A stretch of DNA of 64,000 nucleotides, from positions 2,811,227-2,875,226 of the forward strand of contig NZ_CP101161.1 in the NCBI RefSeq assembly GCF_024298865.1. The letters are read 5' to 3'. Made by a program: the position numbers and the translations under genes. Each line of letters starts with the position of its first letter. Positions within the stretch are counted from its first letter, which is position 1. Of this stretch, positions 31,502 to 39,318 are shown piece by piece. This DNA is from Halorarius halobius. Its GTDB lineage: Archaea; Halobacteriota; Halobacteria; Halobacteriales; Haloarculaceae. The notes under the pieces are model-generated. The model was not told the DNA's origin, made no database searches, and worked only from the letters and a program-made list of their open reading frames with translations.

Positions 31502-32130
31502 AACGGGAAGCCGACGAACAGGAACGCGGCGAGCGCGACCCCGACGCACAGCAGAAACGCCGCGGCGAAGCCGGCCGTCGACCACTGGCGCACCTTCCGG
31601 CCGTCCAGCGGGCCGAACGGTATCATGTTGAACCCCGCGAGCACGGCGTTGACCGTCACGCCGAGTTGCGCTATCTCGCCGGCCATCCCGCTCAACAGGA
31701 GCCACGGCACGACGAAAAGCGCCGCGAGCGCGACGTTGACGAGCGGCCCGGCGACGGCGATGAATGCGTGTTCCCGCGGGGAGACGCGGCCCCGGTGGAC
31801 GACGGCACCCGGCGCCGCAAAGAGGAACCCCGCCAGCCCACCGAGGACGGCGATGCCCAACATACCGTAGTCGGCTTTGAACGCCGCAACCTGTCCGTAG
31901 TGGATGGCGACCACCTTGTGCGCGAGTTCGTGTAGCAGGAAGCCGACGCCGACCGTCAGTAGCGAGCCGACGAACACCCGTGTGAGAAAGCCCACCGGCA
32001 CGGTCGTCGGGTCCGGCAACAGCCGGTACTGGTCGTTCGTCTGGAGGATGAAGAGGGTGAACGCGACGCCGAGAGCGGCCCACGCGACGGTGATGTCGCG
32101 CAGTTCCCGACCGGAGAACTCCACGTTCAC
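31498..32130 (-). CDS. Site-2-type membrane metalloprotease (M50 family)
   Basis: This 210-residue intramembrane zinc protease has the HELAH motif at 67-71 inside a hydrophobic helix and the second zinc motif NMIPFGPLDGRKV near 168-180. About six membrane segments are present, with no PDZ domain, so this is a minimal core. Such enzymes cut membrane-anchored regulators. The start is the GTG at 32130, which overlaps the stop of the upstream TraB gene, so the two are translationally coupled and may act together. Confidence 0.85.
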   Translation of the reverse strand: MNVEFSGRELRDITVAWAALGVAFTLFILQTNDQYRLLPDPTTVPVGFLTRVFVGSLLTVGVGFLLHELAHKVVAIHYGQVAAFKADYGMLGIAVLGGLAGFLFAAPGAVVHRGRVSPREHAFIAVAGPLVNVALAALFVVPWLLLSGMAGEIAQLGVTVNAVLAGFNMIPFGPLDGRKVRQWSTAGFAAAFLLCVGVALAAFLFVGFPF

Positions 32131-33605
32131 AGCAGACCACCCACGATGACGTCGATGGAGTTCTGTGCCCCTTCGAGCATCAGTTGGGCGATGCGGTCCG
32201 GGCCGCCGACGCCGGCGAACAGGTACGGGATGAGGACCGTGGCGAACAGGATGCTCCCGACGAACGAGCCGACGTTCGTCAGGGCGACGACCATGATGAG
32301 CCGGAACAGCGGCACCTCCCGCAGGTCGGCTATCAGGTCGCCGAGCGGGCGCTCCTCGTCGGAGACGAGTTCGTTGAGCGTCGAGATGTCCGCGACGTTC
32401 ACGTCGATATACCGGAGTTCGACGTAACCGGCGAACCAGCCCGGCGCGAGAAGCGGGTTGACGGAGGTGAGCCACGCGACGGCGCCGCCGACGGACGCGC
32501 TCGTCCAGTGGGCGCCCGCGAGTTTCGCCAACCCCGCCGAGAACACGGCGTTGACGAGGAACCACGCGCCGAACAGCCGCAGGAGGAAAGCGTTCGAGAC
32601 CCCGGCCATCGCCACCAGCACGAAGAACGCGAGGAAGCCGAGCGTGAACAGGTAGCCGAACAGTTTGTAGAACGAGAAGCCCGACGACTGCCTCCCCGTC
32701 AACTCCTCCATCGGCGGGAGCGTCTCGGGGTTGGCAAGATACGCCTCGATGCCCTCGCGGTGGCCCGCGCCGACGACGGCGACGACCCGCTTGCCCGCCT
32801 CCCGGAGCCCGACCAACTGGTGGGCGATGTAGGCGTCCCGCTCGTCGATGAGCGCCTCCGCGCCGCCGGGGGAGAACCGGCGGAACTCCTCCATCATCGC
32901 CGTCACCACGTCGGCGTCGGTCAGCTCCTCCATATCTATCTCCTCGACGTCCTCGTCGGGGGCGGTGAGCGCGAACAGCGCCACGAGCACCCCCCCGACC
33001 ACGAGGCCGATGCCCGCGGCGACCAGCGCGAAGTCGACGACGGCGACCACGAGCCCCGGCAGGCCGAGACTCGCGGGTACGACTACGGGACCGGCGAACG
33101 CCTCGACCAGCACGCCGAGGAAGAACCCGACCGAGAGCCCGACGCCGAGGCCGACGGTCGGGCCGTCGGCCGCCCCGAGTGCGAGTCCGCCGACGACTTT
33201 CAGTTTCTCGAGGGCCGTGAGCCGCGCCCAGAACCGCTGGATGGTCACCTGAATGTCGCGGTCGACCAGCGCCACGTCGATGCCGTGTTCTTCCGCGGTT
33301 TCGACGGCCGCGAGCATGTCTGCGCCGGGCGTGATGTCGAACCGGTCGCCGAGTCGCGCCTGCACGTACGACAGCATCCAGTACGCGAGAAACTGGAAGA
33401 CGGTGTTGCCCCGGAGCAGGTCGGCGGCGTCGAGGTCGTCGGGCGTCTCGCCTTTCAGTTGGCGGAACCGCCCCTCGTCGAGTTCGACCGCGACCACGTC
33501 CGGCTGTTCGGCTTCGACCACCTCCTCGACCTCCGACACGCTCTCCGCGGAGACGTGAGCGGTCCCGACGACGCGCACGTCGCCGGCCGACGTCTGCTCG
33601 CTCAT
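32127..33605 (-). CDS. TraB-family membrane protein
   Basis: This 492-residue protein of the TraB/PrgY (TIGR00261) family has the N-terminal motif VVGTAHVSAESV, the VAVELDEGRF strand, and the later VVAVVGAGHREGI motif. These conserved His and Glu residues have been proposed to form a metal-dependent peptidase or hydrolase site. A Gly-rich hydrophobic block interrupts the domain (about 135-220), and at least four membrane helices form the C-terminal half. The ATG at 33605 starts MSEQTSAGD. It is coupled to the downstream site-2-type protease. Confidence 0.82.
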   Translation of the reverse strand: MSEQTSAGDVRVVGTAHVSAESVSEVEEVVEAEQPDVVAVELDEGRFRQLKGETPDDLDAADLLRGNTVFQFLAYWMLSYVQARLGDRFDITPGADMLAAVETAEEHGIDVALVDRDIQVTIQRFWARLTALEKLKVVGGLALGAADGPTVGLGVGLSVGFFLGVLVEAFAGPVVVPASLGLPGLVVAVVDFALVAAGIGLVVGGVLVALFALTAPDEDVEEIDMEELTDADVVTAMMEEFRRFSPGGAEALIDERDAYIAHQLVGLREAGKRVVAVVGAGHREGIEAYLANPETLPPMEELTGRQSSGFSFYKLFGYLFTLGFLAFFVLVAMAGVSNAFLLRLFGAWFLVNAVFSAGLAKLAGAHWTSASVGGAVAWLTSVNPLLAPGWFAGYVELRYIDVNVADISTLNELVSDEERPLGDLIADLREVPLFRLIMVVALTNVGSFVGSILFATVLIPYLFAGVGGPDRIAQLMLEGAQNSIDVIVGGLL

Positions 33606-33726
33606 TACACCCGATTGGTGGTGCGGGCCGTTTGTACCTGTCGGGGTCGGCCCGGCGGCGTGGCGTCCCGGCTCGGGCGGTCGTGCGACCACAAGCGCCT
33701 AACGCCAGGGCGCGCCAGTGGCGAGC

Positions 33727-34197
33727 ATGGCGACGCTTCAGGACTCCTACACCGAGATGACGGAACTCCTCCTCCCGAACGACACCAACAACCTCGGCCG
33801 TGCGCTCGGGGGTGCGGTGCTCCACTGGATGGACATCTGTGCGGCCATCGCCGCGATGCGGTTCTCCGGTCGGCAGTGCGTCACGGCGTCGGTCGACCAC
33901 GTCGACTTCCTCTCGCCCATCGACCTCGGGGAGGTCGCCGTCCTCGAAGGGTACGTGTTCAACACCGGGCGGACCAGCCTCGACGTGCGCGTCGACGTGC
34001 GCGCGGAGGACCCACGCGAGGGCGAGAGCCGCCCGACCACCACCTCGTTTCTCACGTTCGTCGCGCTCGACGAGGACGGCAAGCCGACCGAGGTACCCGA
34101 CCTGGAGTGCCCGACGGACAACGAGGCGGCGCTACGGGAGCGGGCGGTCGACCTGCGGCGCGAACAACTGGCGGACGTGGCCGACCGCCTAGAGTAG
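33727..34197 (+). CDS. Acyl-CoA thioesterase (hotdog fold)
   Basis: This 156-residue hotdog thioesterase is of the acyl-CoA hydrolase (YciA/BFIT) type. It has the LLLPNDTNNLGRALGGAVLHWMD catalytic helix region and the VTASVDHVDFLSPIDLGE strand. It probably releases free fatty acid from short or medium acyl-CoA. The ATG at 33727 is preferred; an in-frame GTG nine bases upstream is possible. It overlaps the convergent PfkB gene by nine bases. Confidence 0.85.
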   Translation: MATLQDSYTEMTELLLPNDTNNLGRALGGAVLHWMDICAAIAAMRFSGRQCVTASVDHVDFLSPIDLGEVAVLEGYVFNTGRTSLDVRVDVRAEDPREGESRPTTTSFLTFVALDEDGKPTEVPDLECPTDNEAALRERAVDLRREQLADVADRLE

Positions 34198-35163
34198 CGC
34201 CCGGAGCGTTCCCCTGTCGGCGGTCTCGCCGGTGCGGATGTAGTACGACGCGGCCGCGTCCGCGAGTTCCAGCGCCGGCCGCCAGGGCCACTCCTCGCCG
34301 AGCGCGCACGCCAGCGCCCCCGAGAACCGGTCGCCGCCACCCGTGTCGGTGGTCCGGTCGTCGACGGGCACGGTCTCGACCGTCAGCGTCCCGTCGGGCG
34401 TCGCGGCGACCGTCTCCGGGGTCGCGTGGAGCACGTAGCCGTCGACGCCGAGCAGGTCACGGAGCGGCGCGACCGCCGCCCCGGCCGGTTCCTCGATGCC
34501 CCACACCTCCGCGAGGTCACGGGTCTCGGCGGCGTTCGCGCTGACGACCACCCGCCGGTGGTCGGCACACGCCGAGAGCGCGTCCCGGAACCGAGCGGCG
34601 CGAGCGTCGGTCAGCCCCGACAGCGACCCGGGGTCGAGCACGATGGGGGCCTCACCCGGCACCGCGGCGTACGCGCCGAGGATGTCGGTCACGCCGTGGA
34701 CCGACGACCAGTTGGCGAGACAGACGGCGTCGGGCGACTCCTCGAACGCGCCCGCCGCTCGGAGCGTCTCGTCGTCGCAGGCCTGGAGCGCGACCGACTC
34801 CTCGGCCAGAAGCAGGTCGCCGTCCTCGAAGTCGCAGATGGTGACCCACGCGGGTTCGCCCAGCGAGACGGTCTCGAACGGGAACGCGAACACGGAGTGG
34901 TCGCAGTGGCCGTACAGACAGGTGTCGGCGCCGAGCGCGTGGCTCTGGACGGCCATGTTCACCGACTGCCCGCCGGGTTCGTGGCGCTGGGGGTCGAGCC
35001 GAAACGAGCGGTCGCCGGCCTCGACGCGGTCGCCGAACGCCGCGCGGTCGGTCACCCGCGAGCCAGCGTCGAACACGTACACGTAGGAGTCGACGCTCCC
35101 GTCGGGGGCGGCGACGACCCGGCCGGGGTCGAACGCCTCGAGCAGGTCGGCCGCTTCGGCCAT
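34189..35163 (-). CDS. PfkB-family sugar kinase
   Basis: This 324-residue ribokinase-like kinase has the substrate-binding PGGQSVNMAVQSHALGAD motif near residues 63-80. The C-terminal catalytic signature is DTGGGDRFSGALACAL, with the catalytic Asp in GGGD. The mid-region is shorter and more divergent than in ribokinase, so the sugar cannot be named. The ATG at 35163 overlaps the uspA stop by one base, giving a uspA-pfkB operon. Confidence 0.82.
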   Translation of the reverse strand: MAEAADLLEAFDPGRVVAAPDGSVDSYVYVFDAGSRVTDRAAFGDRVEAGDRSFRLDPQRHEPGGQSVNMAVQSHALGADTCLYGHCDHSVFAFPFETVSLGEPAWVTICDFEDGDLLLAEESVALQACDDETLRAAGAFEESPDAVCLANWSSVHGVTDILGAYAAVPGEAPIVLDPGSLSGLTDARAARFRDALSACADHRRVVVSANAAETRDLAEVWGIEEPAGAAVAPLRDLLGVDGYVLHATPETVAATPDGTLTVETVPVDDRTTDTGGGDRFSGALACALGEEWPWRPALELADAAASYYIRTGETADRGTLRALL

Positions 35164-35600
35164 CAGCGCACGACGAGCACCGGACAGGGCGCGCGCCGGA
35201 CGACCGACTCGGCGACGCTCCCCAGCAGGACGCGGGAGACGCCCGAACGACCGTGCGAGCCCATCACCACGTAGTCCATGTCGTGCTCCTCGGCGTAGTC
35301 GACGATGGTGCGGGAGGGCGGCCCGACCTCGATGGCCGTCTCGACGTCGCCGTCGAACTCCTCGGCACGGGCTGTTTCTCTGGCCTCGTCGAACCGCGCT
35401 TCCGCTCGATTGCGGGCCGCCTCCTCCCACTCGTCGATGTACGCGCCCATCCCCATGTCGGGGCTGGCGGCGTAGCCCGCCTCGACGTAGTCGATGACGT
35501 GCAGGAGGTGGAGTTCCGCGTCGGGGTAGTCCTCGAGGGCCTGCTTCAGCGCACGGTCGGCCATCGGCGAGTCGTCCAGCGGAACGAGTACGCGGCGCAT
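35163..35600 (-). CDS. Universal stress protein (UspA family)
   Basis: This 145-residue single Usp domain has the ATP-binding type motif in VMGSHGRSGVSRVLLGSVAESV (G-2x-G-9x-G-S) and ends PCPVLVVR. The N-terminal strand is MRRVLVPLDDSPMADRAL. The ATG at 35600 is preferred to a TTG six bases upstream. It is the first gene of a two-gene unit with the PfkB kinase. Confidence 0.87.
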   Translation of the reverse strand: MRRVLVPLDDSPMADRALKQALEDYPDAELHLLHVIDYVEAGYAASPDMGMGAYIDEWEEAARNRAEARFDEARETARAEEFDGDVETAIEVGPPSRTIVDYAEEHDMDYVVMGSHGRSGVSRVLLGSVAESVVRRAPCPVLVVR

Positions 35601-35668
35601 GGTCAAAACTACGACGTCGCGGTAGAAATATCCGGCCCATTTATCGCCGCCCCCCGCCTCGTGTGGGT

Positions 35669-36127
35669 ATGGCGCTTCACGTCTCTCCCCCAGAGCCGCC
35701 GGAACTGGAGTCGCAGTTCGACGCCGACGCGTACGACGACGTGGAGGTGATGGGCGACGACTACCGCCGGGAGGAACTCCAGGAGTATCTCGAAGCGGGC
35801 GCGTGGGCCGAGGCGTTCGACGAGTGGGCCGCCCACACGGAGCTCGACGAGGACGACTGGCGGGTCGTCTCCGACCTCGACCTGGTCGCCGAGTTCGACT
35901 TCTTCTGGGACGACTTCGCCGACCGGGTCGGCTACCACGCGCCCGGCCTGCCGGAAGACTGGAAACAGCGCGATCTCCATCCGGGGCTCGACTCGTGGGC
36001 GACCGTCTCTGCCATCAACGCCGCGCTCACCGAACTCGGGCGAACGGTGTCGGACCACCTGAAGGACGAGTACATCGAGTGGGAAAGCGAGTTCGACGCG
36101 CCGGACGACCTGCCGGAGTTCGAGTGA
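35669..36127 (+). CDS. Acidic haloarchaeal protein, function unknown
   Basis: This 152-residue, very acidic, Trp-rich soluble protein (LDEDDWRVVSDLDLVAEFDFFWDD) has no recognised motif. The ATG at 35669 lies about 27 bases after CATTTATCG. It may be cotranscribed with the HARP gene 42 bases downstream, though that gene has its own TATA-like box. Confidence 0.6.
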   Translation: MALHVSPPEPPELESQFDADAYDDVEVMGDDYRREELQEYLEAGAWAEAFDEWAAHTELDEDDWRVVSDLDLVAEFDFFWDDFADRVGYHAPGLPEDWKQRDLHPGLDSWATVSAINAALTELGRTVSDHLKDEYIEWESEFDAPDDLPEFE

Positions 36128-36138
36128 GTTCGGGGTAG

Positions 36139-36146
36139 CCTTATCC
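36139..36146 (+). promoter_or_regulatory. TATA-like promoter of the HARP gene
   Basis: CCTTATCC, centred about 27 bases before the ATG at 36169. A GGGGGG run directly before the start could also serve as ribosome binding site. Confidence 0.45.
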
Positions 36147-36168
36147 CGTCACCACTCCGACGGGGGGT

Positions 36169-36837
36169 ATGGGAACGGCGGCACACCCGTTGCGACAGCG
36201 GTTCGTCCTCGACACCTCGCTTTTCATCACCGACGAGATACGGAGCGACGGCGAGACTCTCGAGGCGGCGGTCGAGCGGTTGCTCGACCTGATTGCGGAG
36301 GCGAAACTCGAACTCGACATCTCCTGTTACGTGCCGCCGTCCATCTATGACGAACTCGTCGGCATGTTGCGCAGACGCGACGTGGACGAGGCGCTCGTCG
36401 GTCGCCTGAACACCTGGGTCATCACGAAGAACCCCGCGCGGTTCGAAGTGATGGTGCCGGCCGAAATCGTCTACCGGTTCATCGACGAGATGTCCGACCG
36501 GGTCGACCGCGGACTCCGAGTCTCGGAGAAAGCCGTCCGGAAGGCCGAGGAGTCGCGCGACGCGCCCGACGAGAACGGGATGAGCGAGGTGGACAGGGTC
36601 GTCTCGGAGTTGCGCGACGAGTACCGCGAGACGCTCCGGCAGGGCGTGCTCGACTCCCGGGAGGATTTCGACCTGCTCATCCTCGCGCGCGAACTCGACG
36701 CCGGCGTCGTCACCGAGGACCAGGGCATCATCACCTGGGCGGAGGATTTCGGCCTCCGCTATCTGGAGGGTCGCGACTTCCCGACCCTGCTCGACGAGTA
36801 CCTCCAGGCGTCCGTCGGCGACCGCTACCCGGAGTAG
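36169..36837 (+). CDS. HARP-type protein-only RNase P (UPF0278, RNA ligase partner family)
   Basis: This 222-residue PIN-like nuclease is of the HARP family, homologous to the Aquifex RNA-free RNase P that trims the 5' leader of pre-tRNA. Family motifs are clear: RFVLDTSLF (Asp15), [42 protein letters not shown], and the metal cluster [22 protein letters not shown] with Asp166, Asp168, Asp184 and Asp193. The last approach [12 protein letters not shown] is also typical. Archaea with HARP usually keep the RNA-based RNase P too, so its cellular role is uncertain. The stop codon lies inside a duplicated 16-base sequence. Confidence 0.85.
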   Translation: MGTAAHPLRQRFVLDTSLFITDEIRSDGETLEAAVERLLDLIAEAKLELDISCYVPPSIYDELVGMLRRRDVDEALVGRLNTWVITKNPARFEVMVPAEIVYRFIDEMSDRVDRGLRVSEKAVRKAEESRDAPDENGMSEVDRVVSELRDEYRETLRQGVLDSREDFDLLILARELDAGVVTEDQGIITWAEDFGLRYLEGRDFPTLLDEYLQASVGDRYPE

Positions 36838-36866
36838 CGACTCGGAGATAGAGTAGCGACTCGGAG
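36832..36866 (+). repeat. 16-base direct repeat over the HARP stop codon
   Basis: GAGTAGCGACTCGGAG occurs at 36832-36847 and again at 36851-36866, a 19-base period. The first copy includes the stop codon of the HARP gene, so the TAG is duplicated downstream. Confidence 0.8.
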
Positions 36867-37008
36867 GTAGATGACAGAGAACGCCGGGAGCCCCGGATAG
36901 GACCCGGACGGGAGACGTTTTCCACAGCCCGTACGGCCGTTCCGTCGTCGGCCGTCTCGACGGGTTCCCGAAACGCAGTCACCCGCGTTCCGGTAGTTGG
37001 CCTTCACA

Positions 37009-37030
37009 CCGAACCGTCCGGACGGTTCGG
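37009..37030. repeat. 22-base perfect palindrome
   Basis: Two perfectly complementary 11-base arms (CCGAACCGTCC and its reverse complement) meet with no spacer. As RNA it could form a hairpin; as DNA it could be a dimeric operator. It sits at the far end of the candidate structured RNA on the minus strand. Confidence 0.75.
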
Positions 37031-37290
37031 AAGTGGGCTGTTGCGGTTCTCCTTCGGGACTGCGACCTCGTCGCCCTGTTACGGGCCCTTCGGTTTTAGC
37101 CCCCAACCGCTCGGTCACGAGCGCCGACCGTCCCGCACCCGCGACAGGACTCGCACCTGCCCGCAGGCGTAGCCAGGTTTCCACCTGGAACCGGTCGACT
37201 CCGGTGTCGGCCACTGAACGTGACCTTCCCGGTCGTTTCCGCTCGGTCGTCCGGTGAGTCCCCGTGACTCCCGGCTGGCAACGACTCTAA
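37031..37290 (-). ncRNA. Candidate structured non-coding RNA
   Basis: The 508-base gap 36838-37345 has no credible protein gene. On the minus strand a TATA-like element CCTTTATG (37303-37310) with a CCAAAA stretch just upstream would start transcription near 37280. The following 250 bases hold several perfect hairpins: GAGTC with a five-base loop (37256-37270), CCAGGT-GGAA-ACCTGG (37173-37188), CAGG with a seven-base loop (37145-37159) and GCGAC-GAG-GTCGC (37062-37074). The palindrome at 37009-37030 follows. It lacks the conserved cores I would expect in RNase P RNA or SRP RNA and is not a tRNA. The identity is unknown and existence as RNA is inference. Confidence 0.35.
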
Positions 37291-37345
37291 GGAGACGAGC
37301 CGACATAAAGGTTTTGGCACATGGTACCAAATCACACGAACGGCG

Positions 37346-37483
37346 TCACTCCCTGCTCACGGCGATGTTCCTGACACCGCCCGAACATTCGGGGCATCGG
37401 CCCTGATAGCCGCCGTCAACGCGGTGGCCGCAGTCGAAGCACTCGTACATCGGGTCGCCGGGGTCGTAGGGGTCGACGTGCAT
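37346..37483 (-). CDS. 45-residue rubrerythrin-like zinc-ribbon protein
   Basis: This very small gene was found by translation. The ATG at 37483 gives MHVDPYDPGDPMYECFDCGH and continues to a second CxxC (GRCPECSG), ending NIAVSRE. It matches the rubredoxin/rubrerythrin-like small zinc-finger proteins that are common in haloarchaea. Four cysteines should bind one zinc or iron. The role is unknown. It stands alone, upstream on the same strand of the candidate RNA. Confidence 0.8.
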   Translation of the reverse strand: MHVDPYDPGDPMYECFDCGHRVDGGYQGRCPECSGGVRNIAVSRE

Positions 37484-37593
37484 ATCCGTGAGAAACAGTC
37501 ACACGCGCTAAAGCGTTCTCCTATGCTCTCCTTTTAGGGTTAAATCACCTAGAACATCTGTAGAATCTCGGATTGCGGTATACGAACGTCCAA

Positions 37594-38151
37594 TTATGGT
37601 GCCCGGCCGGCGAGCACGAACGTCTCCCGGCGCTCGTCGGCACGGTCCACCGCGAAGCCGGCCGTCTCGAACGCGTCGACCGCGTCGGTGGCCGCGAACC
37701 GTTCGCTCGTCGGCGGGCCGGACTCCTCGAGCCCCTCGGCCGACCAGTCCGCGATGCCGACGTGCCCGCCGGAGTCGAGCACGCGTGCCAGTTCGGCCAG
37801 CGCCGACTCCGAGGCGAACTCGTGGTAGGTGAACGTCGAGACGACGGCGTCGAGTTCGCCGTCCGCAAACGGGAGGTCCGCCGCCTCCGCCGTCACCAGT
37901 TCGACGTTCTCGGGGACGCCCTTCGCCCGGTAGCGGTCGTGCATCGCCGCCTGCACGTCGACCGCGTGCACCGCCGAGAGGTACGGCGCTATCTCGTCGG
38001 TGTAGAACCCGGTGCCGCTCCCGATTTCCGCGACCCGGAGCTCCGCAGGCGCGCCGACCAGCGCGAGCAGTTCGTCGACCGAGCAGTAGGCGAACCGCGT
38101 CGGGTCCTCCAGTTTGTCGGCCCGGTCGCTGTCGAACGTGTGAAAGCCCAT
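37594..38151 (-). CDS. Class I SAM-dependent methyltransferase
   Basis: This 185-residue methyltransferase has motif I VAEIGSGTGFYTDEIA (about 40-55), an acidic beta-2 end VHAVDVQ, motif II ELDAVVSTFTYHEF, and motif III VLDSGGHVGIADW. It is a small Methyltransf_11-like enzyme of unknown substrate. The ATG at 38151 gives MGFHTFDSDRADKLEDPTRF, a conserved-looking N terminus. Confidence 0.8.
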   Translation of the reverse strand: MGFHTFDSDRADKLEDPTRFAYCSVDELLALVGAPAELRVAEIGSGTGFYTDEIAPYLSAVHAVDVQAAMHDRYRAKGVPENVELVTAEAADLPFADGELDAVVSTFTYHEFASESALAELARVLDSGGHVGIADWSAEGLEESGPPTSERFAATDAVDAFETAGFAVDRADERRETFVLAGRAP

Positions 38152-38188
38152 ACCGGGGCCACGCGCCCCTGACCGATAGCTCCCCCGG

Positions 38189-38746
38189 TCACGCCCGCCG
38201 GTAGGTCGCCGTCGTCAGTCGACTCGCGAGCGTCGCCGTCTCCAGTTCTTCCCGGAGGGCGTCGGCCGAGGCGCCGGCCGCGAGCCCGAGCGGCCGGCGG
38301 AGCGCGTACAGCGTGAACCAGTGTTCGTACTCCTCGCCGGGTGGCGGACAGACCGGCAGATACCCCACGTCGCCGCGGGCGTTCCGGCCCTGTTTCGCGC
38401 CGCCCAGCGCGTCAACCCCCGGGTCGGCCGCCACGTCGGTCGGAACCACGTCGGTGTCGGCGGGCAGGTCCCACATCGACCACAGCATCGTCTGGCCGGC
38501 GATTCCCTGCGGGAACGTGAACGTCAGCGCGAGCGCCTCCGTCGGTGGTGGCACACGCTCTATTTCGACCCGTGGGGAGACGCCGTCACCGTCGCAGGTG
38601 AGCCGTCGGGGTATCGTCCCGTCGGCGAGCGCGGGCACCCGGTACTGGAGCGCCTGTGGCGTCGAGGTGCCGCCGTCGGTACAGCCGGCGACCCCCCCGG
38701 CCGCGACGGTTCCGACGGTAGCCAGAAACCGGCGACGACGAACCAT
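38189..38746 (-). CDS. Tat lipoprotein with YbhB/YbcL (PEBP-like) domain
   Basis: This 185-residue protein has a twin-arginine-type signal MVRRRRFLATVG, a lipobox VAGC (Cys22), then a phosphatidylethanolamine-binding-like domain. That domain shows FTCDG-type LTCDGDGVSPRVE, an MLWSMWDLPAD segment, and a YLPVCPPPGEEYEHWFTLYAL core. Unlike most YbhB proteins, which are cytoplasmic, it should be lipid-anchored outside. The ligand is unknown. The ATG at 38746 was set by the signal sequence. Confidence 0.8.
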   Translation of the reverse strand: MVRRRRFLATVGTVAAGGVAGCTDGGTSTPQALQYRVPALADGTIPRRLTCDGDGVSPRVEIERVPPPTEALALTFTFPQGIAGQTMLWSMWDLPADTDVVPTDVAADPGVDALGGAKQGRNARGDVGYLPVCPPPGEEYEHWFTLYALRRPLGLAAGASADALREELETATLASRLTTATYRRA

Positions 38747-38830
38747 CTGTCGCCCGTAGGTACCGCCGCCGTAAAGTCGTCCCGAAGCCGACGCCGTAGC
38801 GTTCAAGCCGCCGCCGGTCCTTCCCCGGGT

Positions 38831-39016
38831 ATGGTACGCATCGTCCCCCCGAGCGAACGGTCGTGCGAACTCTGTGGCCGGACCGACGTCTGGGACGACG
38901 ACGCCGAGAACTGGGTCATCGCCGTCGAGGACGGCAACCGGCAGGTCGGGAGCCCCACCTGCGTCCACGAGTGGGACATCAACGGCCGGTACAACCCCGT
39001 GCAGGAGTCGGCCTGA
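38831..39016 (+). CDS. HEWD-family small zinc-knuckle protein
   Basis: This 61-residue protein has one CxxC (CELCGRTDVWDDD), a later cysteine and the sequence CVHEWDING near its end. The HEWD tetrapeptide marks a haloarchaeal small-protein family of unknown function. The Cys/His set could bind one zinc. Its stop overlaps the cutA start (TGATG), so the two genes are translationally coupled. Confidence 0.75.
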   Translation: MVRIVPPSERSCELCGRTDVWDDDAENWVIAVEDGNRQVGSPTCVHEWDINGRYNPVQESA

Positions 39017-39318
39017 TGCCGACGGCGTACGTCACCGCGCCGCCTGACGCGGCCGCGGAGATAGCCGAGCGGCTCGTGGCCGAGCGGCTGGCCGCCTGCG
39101 TCAACCGCGTTCCCTGCCAGTCGACGTATCGCTGGGAGGGGGAGGTGGCCCACGACGAGGAAGAGATACTGCTGGCGAAGACCACCGACGAACGATACGC
39201 CGACCTGGAGAGCCGGGTCGTCGACCTCCACCCGCACGACGTACCGTGTGTCGAGCGGTTCGACGAGGCCGAGACGGTCGAGCCGTTCGCCGGCTGGCTC
39301 GCCGAGAGCGTCGAGTGA
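39016..39318 (+). CDS. cutA: CutA-family divalent cation tolerance protein
   Basis: This 100-residue CutA protein is a small trimeric ferredoxin-like-fold protein linked to divalent metal tolerance and signalling. It has the N-terminal AYVTAPPDAAAEIAERLV, the VPCQSTYRWEGEV turn and the C-terminal HPHDVPCVERFDEAETVEPFAGWL region. Length is normal. It is coupled to the HEWD protein and abuts the stop of the convergent membrane protein. Confidence 0.9.
   Translation: MPTAYVTAPPDAAAEIAERLVAERLAACVNRVPCQSTYRWEGEVAHDEEEILLAKTTDERYADLESRVVDLHPHDVPCVERFDEAETVEPFAGWLAESVE

Noticed and set aside
37141-37190. A tRNA-like T-arm on the minus strand (CAGG stem with a seven-base loop TGCGAGT)
   Set aside because: The loop lacks the TTC start and no matching acceptor, anticodon arm or CCA-side pairing could be built around it.
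37031-37290. RNase P RNA or SRP RNA in the non-coding stretch
   Set aside because: No GAGGAAA-type core of RNase P and no AGCA-containing helix 8 of SRP RNA could be found on either strand.
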